64,000 nucleotides of DNA from Chitinophagales bacterium (lineage in GTDB: Bacteria; Bacteroidota; Bacteroidia; Chitinophagales; Chitinophagaceae), in the NCBI GenBank assembly GCA_015655015.1, contig JAATFV010000247.1, positions 36,333 to 100,332 of the forward strand, given 5' to 3'. Both the position numbers and the translations under genes were made by a program. Shown piece by piece: positions 56,289 through 64,000 of the stretch (positions within the stretch are counted from its first letter, which is position 1; every line of letters begins with the position of its first letter). The notes below the pieces were generated by a model. That model made no database searches, had not been told where the DNA came from, and saw nothing but the letters and a program-made list of their open reading frames with translations.

Positions 56289-56894
56289 ATGGCATTTATG
56301 ATGCGCACGAAAAATGTGGAAGTTGAAAAAATATACAACGTAAACCTCATATTATTTGATGAGGTTTACCGGGAATATAACCGTGCGATCTACGCCAATA
56401 TCCTCAAAATTATTAAAGACCCTGATGGCGCTCAAGATGTTTTTCAGGAAGTATTTTTAACCCTATGGAAAAAACTGGATGAAAAAAGCACCATTCAATC
56501 TTATGCTTCCTGGCTTTTTGTCGTCAGCCACAATAAATCTATTTCTTATTTAAAAAAGAAGGTTTCGGAATCTTTGGTATGGGTAGAAAATTATGACATG
56601 TTTGAAAGTGTATCCGCAGAACTGTTGGACAATAATGAGATCGCATCCAAACAGCTATCCATTATTGAAGAAGCAGTCGGTTCCCTGCCCAAAAGAAAAA
56701 AAGAAGTATTTATCCTTAGCAAATATGAAGGAAAAAATATTGATGAAATAGCCGATAAACTGGATATTTCACAGGCTTCAGTAACAGAATATCTGAAGCA
56801 ATCAATTCGATTAGTCCGGGAGTATATTTCCGTGAAATACAGCACTTCTGATGCCATTGGCATAACTCTGCTGCTTTTTTATCTTGGTCAATAA
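56289..56894 (+). CDS. ECF RNA polymerase sigma factor (FecI-like), PUL 3
   Basis: The protein of about 201 residues has region 2 (LFDEVYREYNRAIYANIL, DGAQDVFQEVFLTLWKKL) and region 4 (LPKRKKEVFILSKYEGKNI, ISQASVTEYLKQSIRLVRE) of FecI-type sigma factors, and a hydrophobic C-terminal end (AIGITLLLFYLGQ). I prefer an ATG start (56289, or 56298/56301) to the upstream TTG at 56241. The FecR gene follows after 182 nt. The codon and base use is AT-richer than in PUL 1. Confidence 0.9.
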   Translation: MAFMMRTKNVEVEKIYNVNLILFDEVYREYNRAIYANILKIIKDPDGAQDVFQEVFLTLWKKLDEKSTIQSYASWLFVVSHNKSISYLKKKVSESLVWVENYDMFESVSAELLDNNEIASKQLSIIEEAVGSLPKRKKEVFILSKYEGKNIDEIADKLDISQASVTEYLKQSIRLVREYISVKYSTSDAIGITLLLFYLGQ

Positions 56895-57076
56895 CTAAAG
56901 TCCCAATTGATTGGCGGACAAAGGCCAGGATTCCTGCGTGCCTTTTTTGGGCAAAATCCCTCATTGCTTGTATTACTTATTTAGTGTTTACTTTAAACTC
57001 GCAGCCCCATTACTTCCTTAATAATTTGGTAATATAGAAACCATTTCGATTTTTACCCTCCCGGAGTCTTTATTAT

Positions 57077-58195
57077 ATGGACGCGGAAACAATAGATAAG
57101 CTCATAGACCTGTTTTGGTCAGGAAAAGCAACAGTGCAAGACAAGAAGTCCCTGTTGGAAAAAATAAGCTATCCGGATGCGGGATGGAAGCAGCGCCTGA
57201 AAGAGGAGTATGAAGAATCCCTTTCAAAAGGTATTATCGTGGATAAAAAAGAAGAATGGTTCAATACCATGCTGGCATCACTACATCAAAACATTGAAAG
57301 CAGCTATCCCTCTCAGGATGAAAAGCCAAAACACATATTTACTTTCAGATCCATGGTACGTTGGACCGCTGCAGCAGTATTGCTGATTACTATTGGTACC
57401 GGCCTTTATTGGTATTTTTCTGCGTCGACGCCTAAAAATACCGGCGCTGCTGTTGCCATGTCAGAAAAGCAAGACCAAATAACCAGGGAAATAAGGGAAG
57501 AAAATATTACCTCCGTGATTAAAATAATCCACTTGCCGGATAGTACAATTGTGCGCATGTTCGGACATAGTGAACTGGCATACAATACCGCTTTTGGCGA
57601 CCAAAACAGGCGAATTGACCTGATAAAAGGAACCGCACAATTCAAAGTGGCCAAAATGAAATTGCCTTTTATCGTATCTGCACAAGGAATAATAACCACA
57701 GATTTAGGTACTGTTTTTAATATGAGCTCCCTGCCTGACGGAAAAGTGACTGTAAAACTGATTGAAGGAAAAATAAATATACATGCTACCGCAGAGAGCG
57801 GCATAGCCATGCATGATTTGATCCTTCGGCCAGGTCAACAGCTGGCCATAGACATTCCGGCACAAGAAATTGATTCTTCGGCACAGAAAACCGTATCGGC
57901 AAAATCGGACCTGGCAATATCAGTGGACAAAGCGCAGGTGATAGAAAAAAACAAAAAAACAGTAACAGCCAAATTAGAATTCTCACAGAGCCCACTGGAT
58001 GAAGTATTCAATACGTTAATGCAAAATTATGCTGTAAAAATTAAGTTTGCTGACAAAGAGATGAAAGATCTCTGGTTTACAGGCACCATTGAACCGGGCG
58101 ACAAAATAGAAACGGTCATATCCAATATTTGCAGAATGAATGATTTGACATTCAGCAAAGACCTGCAGACCTTCATTATTCACAAAAACAAGTAA
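57077..58195 (+). CDS. FecR anti-sigma factor, PUL 3
   Basis: The 372-residue protein has a cytoplasmic helical part, a membrane helix (about 96-114), a divergent FecR domain (about 150-250; IIHLPDSTIVRMFGHSEL, KGTAQFKVAKMKLPFIVSAQ) and a C-terminal DUF4974 domain (about 300-370). It should hold the sigma factor inactive until a signal arrives from the outer membrane. The neighbouring SusC lacks the STN domain that would normally deliver that signal. Confidence 0.88.
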   Translation: MDAETIDKLIDLFWSGKATVQDKKSLLEKISYPDAGWKQRLKEEYEESLSKGIIVDKKEEWFNTMLASLHQNIESSYPSQDEKPKHIFTFRSMVRWTAAAVLLITIGTGLYWYFSASTPKNTGAAVAMSEKQDQITREIREENITSVIKIIHLPDSTIVRMFGHSELAYNTAFGDQNRRIDLIKGTAQFKVAKMKLPFIVSAQGIITTDLGTVFNMSSLPDGKVTVKLIEGKINIHATAESGIAMHDLILRPGQQLAIDIPAQEIDSSAQKTVSAKSDLAISVDKAQVIEKNKKTVTAKLEFSQSPLDEVFNTLMQNYAVKIKFADKEMKDLWFTGTIEPGDKIETVISNICRMNDLTFSKDLQTFIIHKNK

Positions 58196-58207
58196 AAAAA
58201 CAAAAAC

Positions 58208-58221
58208 TGGCATCCCTGCCA
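58208..58221 (+). other. Hairpin in the FecR-SusC gap, PUL 3
   Basis: TGGCA and TGCCA are perfect 5-nt arms around TCCC, in the 85-nt gap. It is the shortest of the three FecR-SusC gap hairpins and could arise by chance on its own. Confidence 0.35.
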
Positions 58222-58280
58222 ATAACCGCTCCAAAAGGCGGGCGGGAAAGTATTGTGTTTAAAATGTAAATAAAAAGACT

Positions 58281-61200
58281 ATGCAAGTAAACAAACAACA
58301 CGTCACAAAGAGAAAACTCTCTTTTATTAAATGGGTGTCCTGTGCCGCATTATTCTTTATTAGTACCGCATTGTATGCTCAGCAGCCTGCACAACAGGTA
58401 AAGGGGACCGTACTGGATGAAGCAGGCAGGCCACTTGGTTCTGTTACCGTTTCTATCAATGAATCCGGTAAAAATGAGCGGCAAATTACTTCCACAGATA
58501 GTACGGGGCTCTTTTCATTTTATGCACTACAACCAGGCAAACAATATGATTTCATTTTTTCTTTTATTGGATATGTCAACTATGAACAAAAGGCCTATAC
58601 TGTTAAGGCAGGCGCCAACAATAGTCTACTGGTGCGGATGAAAGAATCCAATAATACAAAACTCGATGATGTCGTGATCGTGGGCTATGGAACGCAAAAA
58701 AAGGTAAACCTGACCGGCGCTTTAAGCCAGGCAGATGGAAAAATATTTGAGGATAAACCGGTTGGAAATGTTGCTCAGTCCTTGCAGGGAGTCGTACCTA
58801 ATTTGAACATCACGTTTGCAGACGGGCATCCGGGAACAACAGGCAATTATAATATCAGAGGTATGGCCTCTATAACAAATACCGGAGGATCCCCACTTAT
58901 TCTGATTGATGGGATTCCCGGTAATATTAATATGATAAACCCCCAGGATATAGCTTCCATTTCTGTCTTAAAGGATGCGGCGTCATCTGCCATTTATGGC
59001 GCCCGTGGCGCATTTGGTGTTATCCTGGTAACAACCAAGCAGGGCAAATCGGGCCAGATGAAAGTTTCGTATAATGGCAGTTATGGTTTTCAGCGTCAGA
59101 CATCCAGCACTGATTTTATCTCGGACGGATTTACCATGGATTCCATTGTGGATGCAGCTTTCTCACGGCATAGCGGCAGTTCTTATTCCGGTTATAATGA
59201 AGATGATTATGCGGAAATGAAAAAAAGACAGACAGATAAAAGTTTGCCTTCTGTTGTAATACAAAATAGAAATGGAAAGGATCAATACGTTTATTATGGG
59301 AATACGGATTGGTATCATTGGTTGTTCAGGAACAATCAGCCTTCCACGTCCCACAACCTTACGTTGACAGGTGGATCTGAAAAAATAAAGTTCCTGATTT
59401 CCGGAAGATATTTTGAACAAAAAGGCATGTATCAATCCTATTTGAATACGGATATATACCATGCCTACAATTTCAGGGCTAAGATTGACGCCACAGTCAA
59501 CAAATGGCTTTCGGTATATACCAATACCCAATTCTCGGCCAATGATTATACGTATCCGGGATGGGGATATAATGGTAATTATTTTAATTTCTCTGTTCAT
59601 GCGCTTGCCTCTTATGTCCCCACAAACCCTGACGGGACGGCTACGTATATTACAAACCTGAACAATTATCAGATCGGTAATGGAATATTCGCAGACTTGC
59701 AGCATGGAAAGTCCAAAGGTGGAAATACCAATTATGATTTGACGAATACTATTGGCCTGAATATTACCGTTACAAAGAATTTTGTTATAACCGGCAATTA
59801 CTCTTATGAATTAACCCCCTATTCCAATTACCAACGTCGTACGTTAATTCCTTACTCTGTTTATCCGGGGGTAATTAGTTATTTATCATATGATCAGTTG
59901 AATGAAACCTCCAATCTGGATCAGCATCATACCGTAAACTTATATGGTACTTATAATGAGATGATACAAAAACATCATTTTAAGTTGATGATGGGCTATA
60001 ACCAGGAATTACAGCGTTATTCTGTAAAAACGGGCATGAGACAGAATTTATTGTCGGAAGATCTGAACCAGCTGGATTTAGGTACCGGTCAACAGCAGGC
60101 AGGAGGAAACGCCGGTGAATGGGCCCTGTTGGGATTTTTCGGACGCCTGAACTATGATTTTGACAATAAATATTTACTGGAATTTAATGGCCGATATGAT
60201 GGCACTTCCCGTTTTCCGGCAGGCAATCGCTTTGGCTTCTTTCCCTCTGTTTCCGGAGGATGGAGAGTGAGCCAGGAACCCTTTTTCCAGCCGTTGAAAA
60301 ATTTGGTATCCGAACTTAAACTGCGGGCTTCTTATGGCTCACTGGGAAACCAGGATGTAGGAAGCGGGAGTGCTAACTTATACCCCTATGTTCCGGTTAT
60401 GAACACAGCGTTGAGTAGCTGGATTAACAATGGCAGCCAAATACAAACAATGAGTTCTCCTAATCCGGTTTCCCCTGATTTTACCTGGGAGAAGGCTTCT
60501 ACCGTGGATGGTGGCATTGATGTGGCCTTCCTGAAAAACAGGTTACAGCTATCTTATGACTGGTACACGCGTAAAACGACAAATATGCTGATCAATGGCA
60601 AAACATTACCGGCGGTATTTGGAGCTTCTTCCCCCAAGCAAAATGCAGGAGACCTGAAAACAAATGGCTTTGACTTAACGGTACAGTGGCATGACAACCT
60701 GAAATTGGCAGGAAAACCCTTTTCATATAGTATTGGCGCCGTTCTTTCTGATTACACTTCCAGAATTACCAAATTTGATAACCCCACTAACTTGTTGAGC
60801 AATTACTATATTGGCCAGCAGATTGGTGAAATATGGGGGTTCCCCATCGATGGATTTTTCAAGACAGACCAGGAGGCACAAAGTTATACGGTAGATCAAT
60901 CATATGTAAACCAGCAAATTAAAAGTTCAGCAGGAGAATGGAATAAATTACATGCCGGGGATCTCAAGTACCTTGACATAAACCATGATGGTATTGTCAA
61001 CCAGGGATTAAATACCCTTACTGATCACGGAGATATGAAAAGAATAGGCAACTCGCTTCCCCGTTATTCTTTTGGTATCAATGGTAGTATCAGTTATAGT
61101 AATATAGATTTATCCTTTTTCTTCCAGGGCATTGGAAAGCAAAACTGGTATCCGGGTGCAGAATCCGGGAAGTTTTGGGGACCCTATACCCGCCCATACA

Positions 61201-61580
61201 CTTCTTTTATAGGAACCGACATGCCCGCTAAGATGTGGAGTATGGAAAATCCTAATGCTTATTTCCCTTTATTAAGGGGCTATGAAGCAATAAGCGGAGG
61301 AGGTGAGCTCTATTATGCCAATGATAAGTATATACAAAATTTGGCTTATATAAGGCTTAAAAACCTCACTATTGGATATACGTTTCCTTCCGCATTATCC
61401 AGGCGCCTTAAATTGGAAAGGCTTCATGTTTATTTCAGTGGAGTGAACTTGTTTACCTGGACTAAATTAAAGTCAAAATACATCGATCCGGAACAAGTAG
61501 CTTCCGGATCGGCAGATGGCAGTGGCAATGCTTACCCTTTCTTTAAGACATATTCTATGGGACTTGATTTGAATTTTTAA
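58281..61580 (+). CDS. SusC-like TonB-dependent transporter without STN domain, PUL 3
   Basis: The 1099-residue outer-membrane transporter has a signal peptide (to about 34, LYAQ) and goes straight into the carboxypeptidase-regulatory-like domain (about 38-125), then the SusC box (DVVIVGYGTQKKVNLTGALS), plug and barrel ending in LDLNF. The STN domain present in the other two SusC proteins is missing, although a sigma/FecR pair precedes it. It would import a glycan together with the SusD that follows after 53 nt, if that SusD is functional. Confidence 0.94.
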   Translation: MQVNKQHVTKRKLSFIKWVSCAALFFISTALYAQQPAQQVKGTVLDEAGRPLGSVTVSINESGKNERQITSTDSTGLFSFYALQPGKQYDFIFSFIGYVNYEQKAYTVKAGANNSLLVRMKESNNTKLDDVVIVGYGTQKKVNLTGALSQADGKIFEDKPVGNVAQSLQGVVPNLNITFADGHPGTTGNYNIRGMASITNTGGSPLILIDGIPGNINMINPQDIASISVLKDAASSAIYGARGAFGVILVTTKQGKSGQMKVSYNGSYGFQRQTSSTDFISDGFTMDSIVDAAFSRHSGSSYSGYNEDDYAEMKKRQTDKSLPSVVIQNRNGKDQYVYYGNTDWYHWLFRNNQPSTSHNLTLTGGSEKIKFLISGRYFEQKGMYQSYLNTDIYHAYNFRAKIDATVNKWLSVYTNTQFSANDYTYPGWGYNGNYFNFSVHALASYVPTNPDGTATYITNLNNYQIGNGIFADLQHGKSKGGNTNYDLTNTIGLNITVTKNFVITGNYSYELTPYSNYQRRTLIPYSVYPGVISYLSYDQLNETSNLDQHHTVNLYGTYNEMIQKHHFKLMMGYNQELQRYSVKTGMRQNLLSEDLNQLDLGTGQQQAGGNAGEWALLGFFGRLNYDFDNKYLLEFNGRYDGTSRFPAGNRFGFFPSVSGGWRVSQEPFFQPLKNLVSELKLRASYGSLGNQDVGSGSANLYPYVPVMNTALSSWINNGSQIQTMSSPNPVSPDFTWEKASTVDGGIDVAFLKNRLQLSYDWYTRKTTNMLINGKTLPAVFGASSPKQNAGDLKTNGFDLTVQWHDNLKLAGKPFSYSIGAVLSDYTSRITKFDNPTNLLSNYYIGQQIGEIWGFPIDGFFKTDQEAQSYTVDQSYVNQQIKSSAGEWNKLHAGDLKYLDINHDGIVNQGLNTLTDHGDMKRIGNSLPRYSFGINGSISYSNIDLSFFFQGIGKQNWYPGAESGKFWGPYTRPYTSFIGTDMPAKMWSMENPNAYFPLLRGYEAISGGGELYYANDKYIQNLAYIRLKNLTIGYTFPSALSRRLKLERLHVYFSGVNLFTWTKLKSKYIDPEQVASGSADGSGNAYPFFKTYSMGLDLNF

Positions 61581-61633
61581 AAGGATCATCCTTAGTCATA
61601 AAAAAGTTTCATTTACCAGCAAACAAAATTAAA

Positions 61634-63397
61634 ATGAAAAAAAATAGTATTTTATATCTTTTGGTAATAACCGTATTTTTGGGTGGCTGTTCCAAATTTT
61701 TGGACAGGCAACCGCTTTCCCAGATTTCACCGGCCAATGGTTTTAATTCAGAAAGTGAACTACAATTGTATATAAATTCATTTTACAATAATATATTACC
61801 CCAGGCAGAAAATGATAATAATGGATTTAGCTTGTATACTGAAGATGTAGATAATATTGTTAAAAACTCTATTTCCAGCCAGTTGACCGGGAATCGTACC
61901 ATTCCGGTCTCCGGCGGAAGCTGGAGCTGGAGCAATTTGAGAAATATTAATTATTTCCTTCAAAATTACCAGCGTGGCGGCCTTGACCCTTCCATCACGA
62001 ATAAATATGCCGGGATAGCTAAATTTTTCAGGGCTTATTTCTATTTCAGCATGGTCAATCATTTTGGAGATGTCCCTTGGTATTCCACTCCTATTGATCC
62101 GGATGACAGCACCTCCCTTATGGCCTCCAGCACTTCCCGTGTAGTCGTGATGGATTCCATAATGAATGATCTTGATTTTGCCATCAACAATTTACCTGCG
62201 ACTAAAGATCCTGCATCTATTACAAAATGGACAGCACTGGCATTGAAATCCAGGGTTGGATTATTTGAAGGTACATTTCGGAAATATCATTCCGAATTTG
62301 GATTGCAGGATGCAAATAACTTTCTTCAGAAATCCGTCGATGCCGCCCAGACATTAATGCAGGCCGGCACTTATAAGATTTATTCAACTACACCGGACGC
62401 TGCATACCGTGATTTGTTTTCTTCCTATAATCCCATTACGGATGAAGTGATCCTCGCCCGCCAGTATAGCGCAGCTCTTCAGATATATCATGATGTCAAT
62501 TATTATACACTTACTGCTTCTGCCGGAAAACCCGGATTGGAGAAAAAACTGGTCAACAGCTATTTGATGAAAGATGGCTCCCGGTTTACCGACCAGCCGG
62601 GGTATGAGACGATGCAATTCTATACAGAGACACAGGACCGTGATCCCCGCCTGGCACAAACAATCAGAACACCGGGTTATAAGCGAATCGGCTCCGGCGT
62701 GGCGTCTGCACCTTCTTATACAGGTACTGTTACGGGGTATCAACTGACCAAGTTTGTTACCGGAACGGTCGATGATGCTAATCAACGCAGTTATAATGCG
62801 CTGCCTATTTTCAGATATGCGTAAGTACTGCTGAATTATGCAGAAGCAAAGGCCGAACTGCAAACGCTTACACAAGCCGATATTGATCAATCCATTAAAC
62901 TAATAAGAGCCCGGGTAGGCATGCCCAATTTGGATGTAACATCGGCCAATGCAAGTCCGGATCCCTATCTTGCCGGTCAGTATATAAATGTCATTGGCGT
63001 CAACAAAGGCGTTATTTTGGAAATCAGAAGAGAACGCAGAGTAGAATTGGTAATGGAAGGATTCCGCTGGAATGACCTGATGCGCTGGAAAGAAGGCCAT
63101 TTACTTGCCTTACAATTTAAGGGTGTTTATTTTCCCGGAACGGGATTTTATGATCTGGATGGTGATGGGAATCCCGATCTGGTTATTTATACAGGAACCA
63201 AACCTACAGGGAACATTCAATTTTTGAAATTGGGAACAGACATTGTTTTAGAGAATGGCGACAATGGTGGAAATATGATAATTAACGGCAATGTTCCCAA
63301 AACATTCAACGAACAGCGTGATTATCTTTTCCCTATTCCTACACAGGAATTGCTATTGAATCCAAAATTGAAACAAAACCCGGGTTGGGGCAATTAA
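61634..63397 (+). pseudogene. SusD-like protein interrupted by an in-frame stop, PUL 3
   Basis: The reading frame from 61634 encodes a SusD-like lipoprotein (FLGGC19) but hits TAA at 62822-62824, right after NALPIFRYA. The frame continues without shift as VLLNYAEAKAELQTLTQ and later RVELVMEGFRWNDLMRW, ending QNPGWGN at 63397. SusD proteins have a Glu at this place (RYAEVLLNYAEA), so a single base change GAA to TAA explains the break. The total of 587 residues would be normal. The truncated product (396 residues) would lack the conserved C-terminal part. A sequencing error is possible. Confidence 0.85.
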
Positions 63398-63419
63398 GTC
63401 AAATTAATAATCTCAAAAA

Positions 63420-64000
63420 ATGGAAAATAATTCTAACAGACGTAAATTCATCGGAAATATTGCCAAAACCAGCCTTGCCGGCTTGCTGCCGACAATTGCT
63501 CCCTCACGAAATATTGCCACTGCAAGTGCATCCATCCCAAATAGCCCTGATCTTTTCCTGACAGCTCCGTACTTGCAAAATATTTTTTTTGATGGCTGTA
63601 CTGTGATGTGGATCACGTCACGTCCGTGTTTCAGTTGGGTAGAATATGGCACAGGTAAGGAATTAGGGCAAAAAGCGGAAGCTGTCCATATAGGATTAAT
63701 AGACGCCAATAATATGGTTAATAAAATCCGTATCTCTAATTTAAAACAAGATACTGAATATAGTTATCGGGTATGCTCACGCGAGATTTTCGATTTTAAG
63801 CCCTATGGCATTGTTTGGGGTGATACGACCACCAGTGAAATATATACCTTCCATACGCCTGATGCAAAGAAGCAGGAAGTTTCCTGGATTGTCCTGAATG
63901 ATATCCATGACCGGCCGGCTTCTTTTCCGCTGTTATTCTCACTTATAGTAAACTATAGCTATGATTTTGTTTTTCTAAATGGGGATATGTTCGATTTTCA
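63420..64000 (+). CDS. Tat-exported metallophosphoesterase-like protein (3' end outside window)
   Basis: The frame is open from the ATG at 63420 to the window edge (193 codons). It begins with a twin-arginine-type signal (NRRKFIGNIAKTSLAGLL), then an FN3/purple-acid-phosphatase-like N-terminal domain (about 45-155; YLQNIFFDGCTVMWITS, KIRISNLKQDTEYSYRV) and the start of a calcineurin-like domain (SWIVLNDIHDR with D-x-H, VFLNGDMFDF with GD). It probably hydrolyses phosphate esters outside the cytoplasm. It follows the SusD pseudogene after 22 nt, so it may belong to PUL 3 as an enzyme for phosphorylated material. Confidence 0.82.
   Translation, partial: MENNSNRRKFIGNIAKTSLAGLLPTIAPSRNIATASASIPNSPDLFLTAPYLQNIFFDGCTVMWITSRPCFSWVEYGTGKELGQKAEAVHIGLIDANNMVNKIRISNLKQDTEYSYRVCSREIFDFKPYGIVWGDTTTSEIYTFHTPDAKKQEVSWIVLNDIHDRPASFPLLFSLIVNYSYDFVFLNGDMFDF

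Noticed and set aside
1..64000. CRISPR arrays, transposases, integrases, rRNA and riboswitches
   Set aside because: No regularly spaced repeats of 20-40 bp, no transposase or integrase motifs and no rRNA sequence were recognised; only the short tandem repeats listed above were found.

Overview
The window comes from a Bacteroidota chromosome, most likely Chitinophagaceae (a Chitinophaga/Niastella-type soil bacterium). The evidence is three SusC/SusD outer-membrane pairs with ECF sigma/FecR regulators, a Bacteroidota-type (subtype iii) type VI secretion system, a type IX secretion C-terminal sorting signal, a LytS/LytTR pair with a beta-propeller sensor, and promoters fitting the Bacteroidota -33 TTTG / -7 TAnnTTTG pattern. 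The lineage is inferred from gene content; there is no rRNA here.

Layout. 1-10437 (minus strand) is part of a T6SS operon read leftward: a membrane-anchored PKD protein, ClpV, TssB, TssC, two Hcp, VgrG, a PAAR protein with a C-terminal beta-domain, and a partial hydrolase-like protein cut by the window edge. 10438-17456 is housekeeping: an NlpC/P60 lipoprotein, MurB, two NAD(P)-binding proteins and PriA. 17567-31702 is PUL 1 (sigma, FecR, SusC, SusD, DUF3823 lipoprotein, GH106 and GH78), which points to rhamnose-containing glycans. 31785-40261 holds a T9SS cargo protein, a LytS/LytTR two-component pair, a lipocalin-like lipoprotein, oleate hydratase and a START-domain protein. 40531-49259 is PUL 2 (FecR, SusC, SusD, an SGNH esterase, an S1/P1-PLC-like zinc hydrolase and, unusually, the sigma gene last). 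49398-55200 holds MtaB, a small YCII-like protein, a Tag-like glycosylase, an M1 peptidase and a membrane protein. 55340-55450 is tRNA-Val(UAC) with a clear promoter and terminator, followed by a decayed AlbA_2 gene. 56289-64000 is PUL 3 (sigma, FecR, a SusC without STN domain, a SusD interrupted by a stop codon, and a partial Tat-type metallophosphoesterase). PUL 3 looks AT-richer than the rest.

How the parts work together. In each PUL the sigma/FecR pair should switch on a SusCD importer and its enzymes when glycan is sensed. GH106 and GH78 probably remove terminal alpha-L-rhamnose. The T6SS genes supply sheath (TssBC), tube (Hcp), spike (VgrG, PAAR) and sheath recycling (ClpV); baseplate genes are not in the window and may lie beyond the left edge.

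Most interesting observations: (i) the 5' end of the GH78 gene and the non-coding DNA before it are a diverged copy of the DUF3823-GH106 junction, a signal-peptide duplication with a decayed gene end; (ii) a 21-bp tandem triplication that carries the GH106 stop codon; (iii) low-complexity in-frame inserts in three core enzymes (MurB, PriA, MtaB); (iv) a SusD broken by one nonsense codon beside a SusC lacking the STN signalling domain; (v) an apparently nucleophile-less hydrolase fold at the end of the T6SS spike genes; (vi) a small hairpin in every FecR-SusC gap. I did not find a CRISPR array, a transposase or a clearly new multi-gene system.
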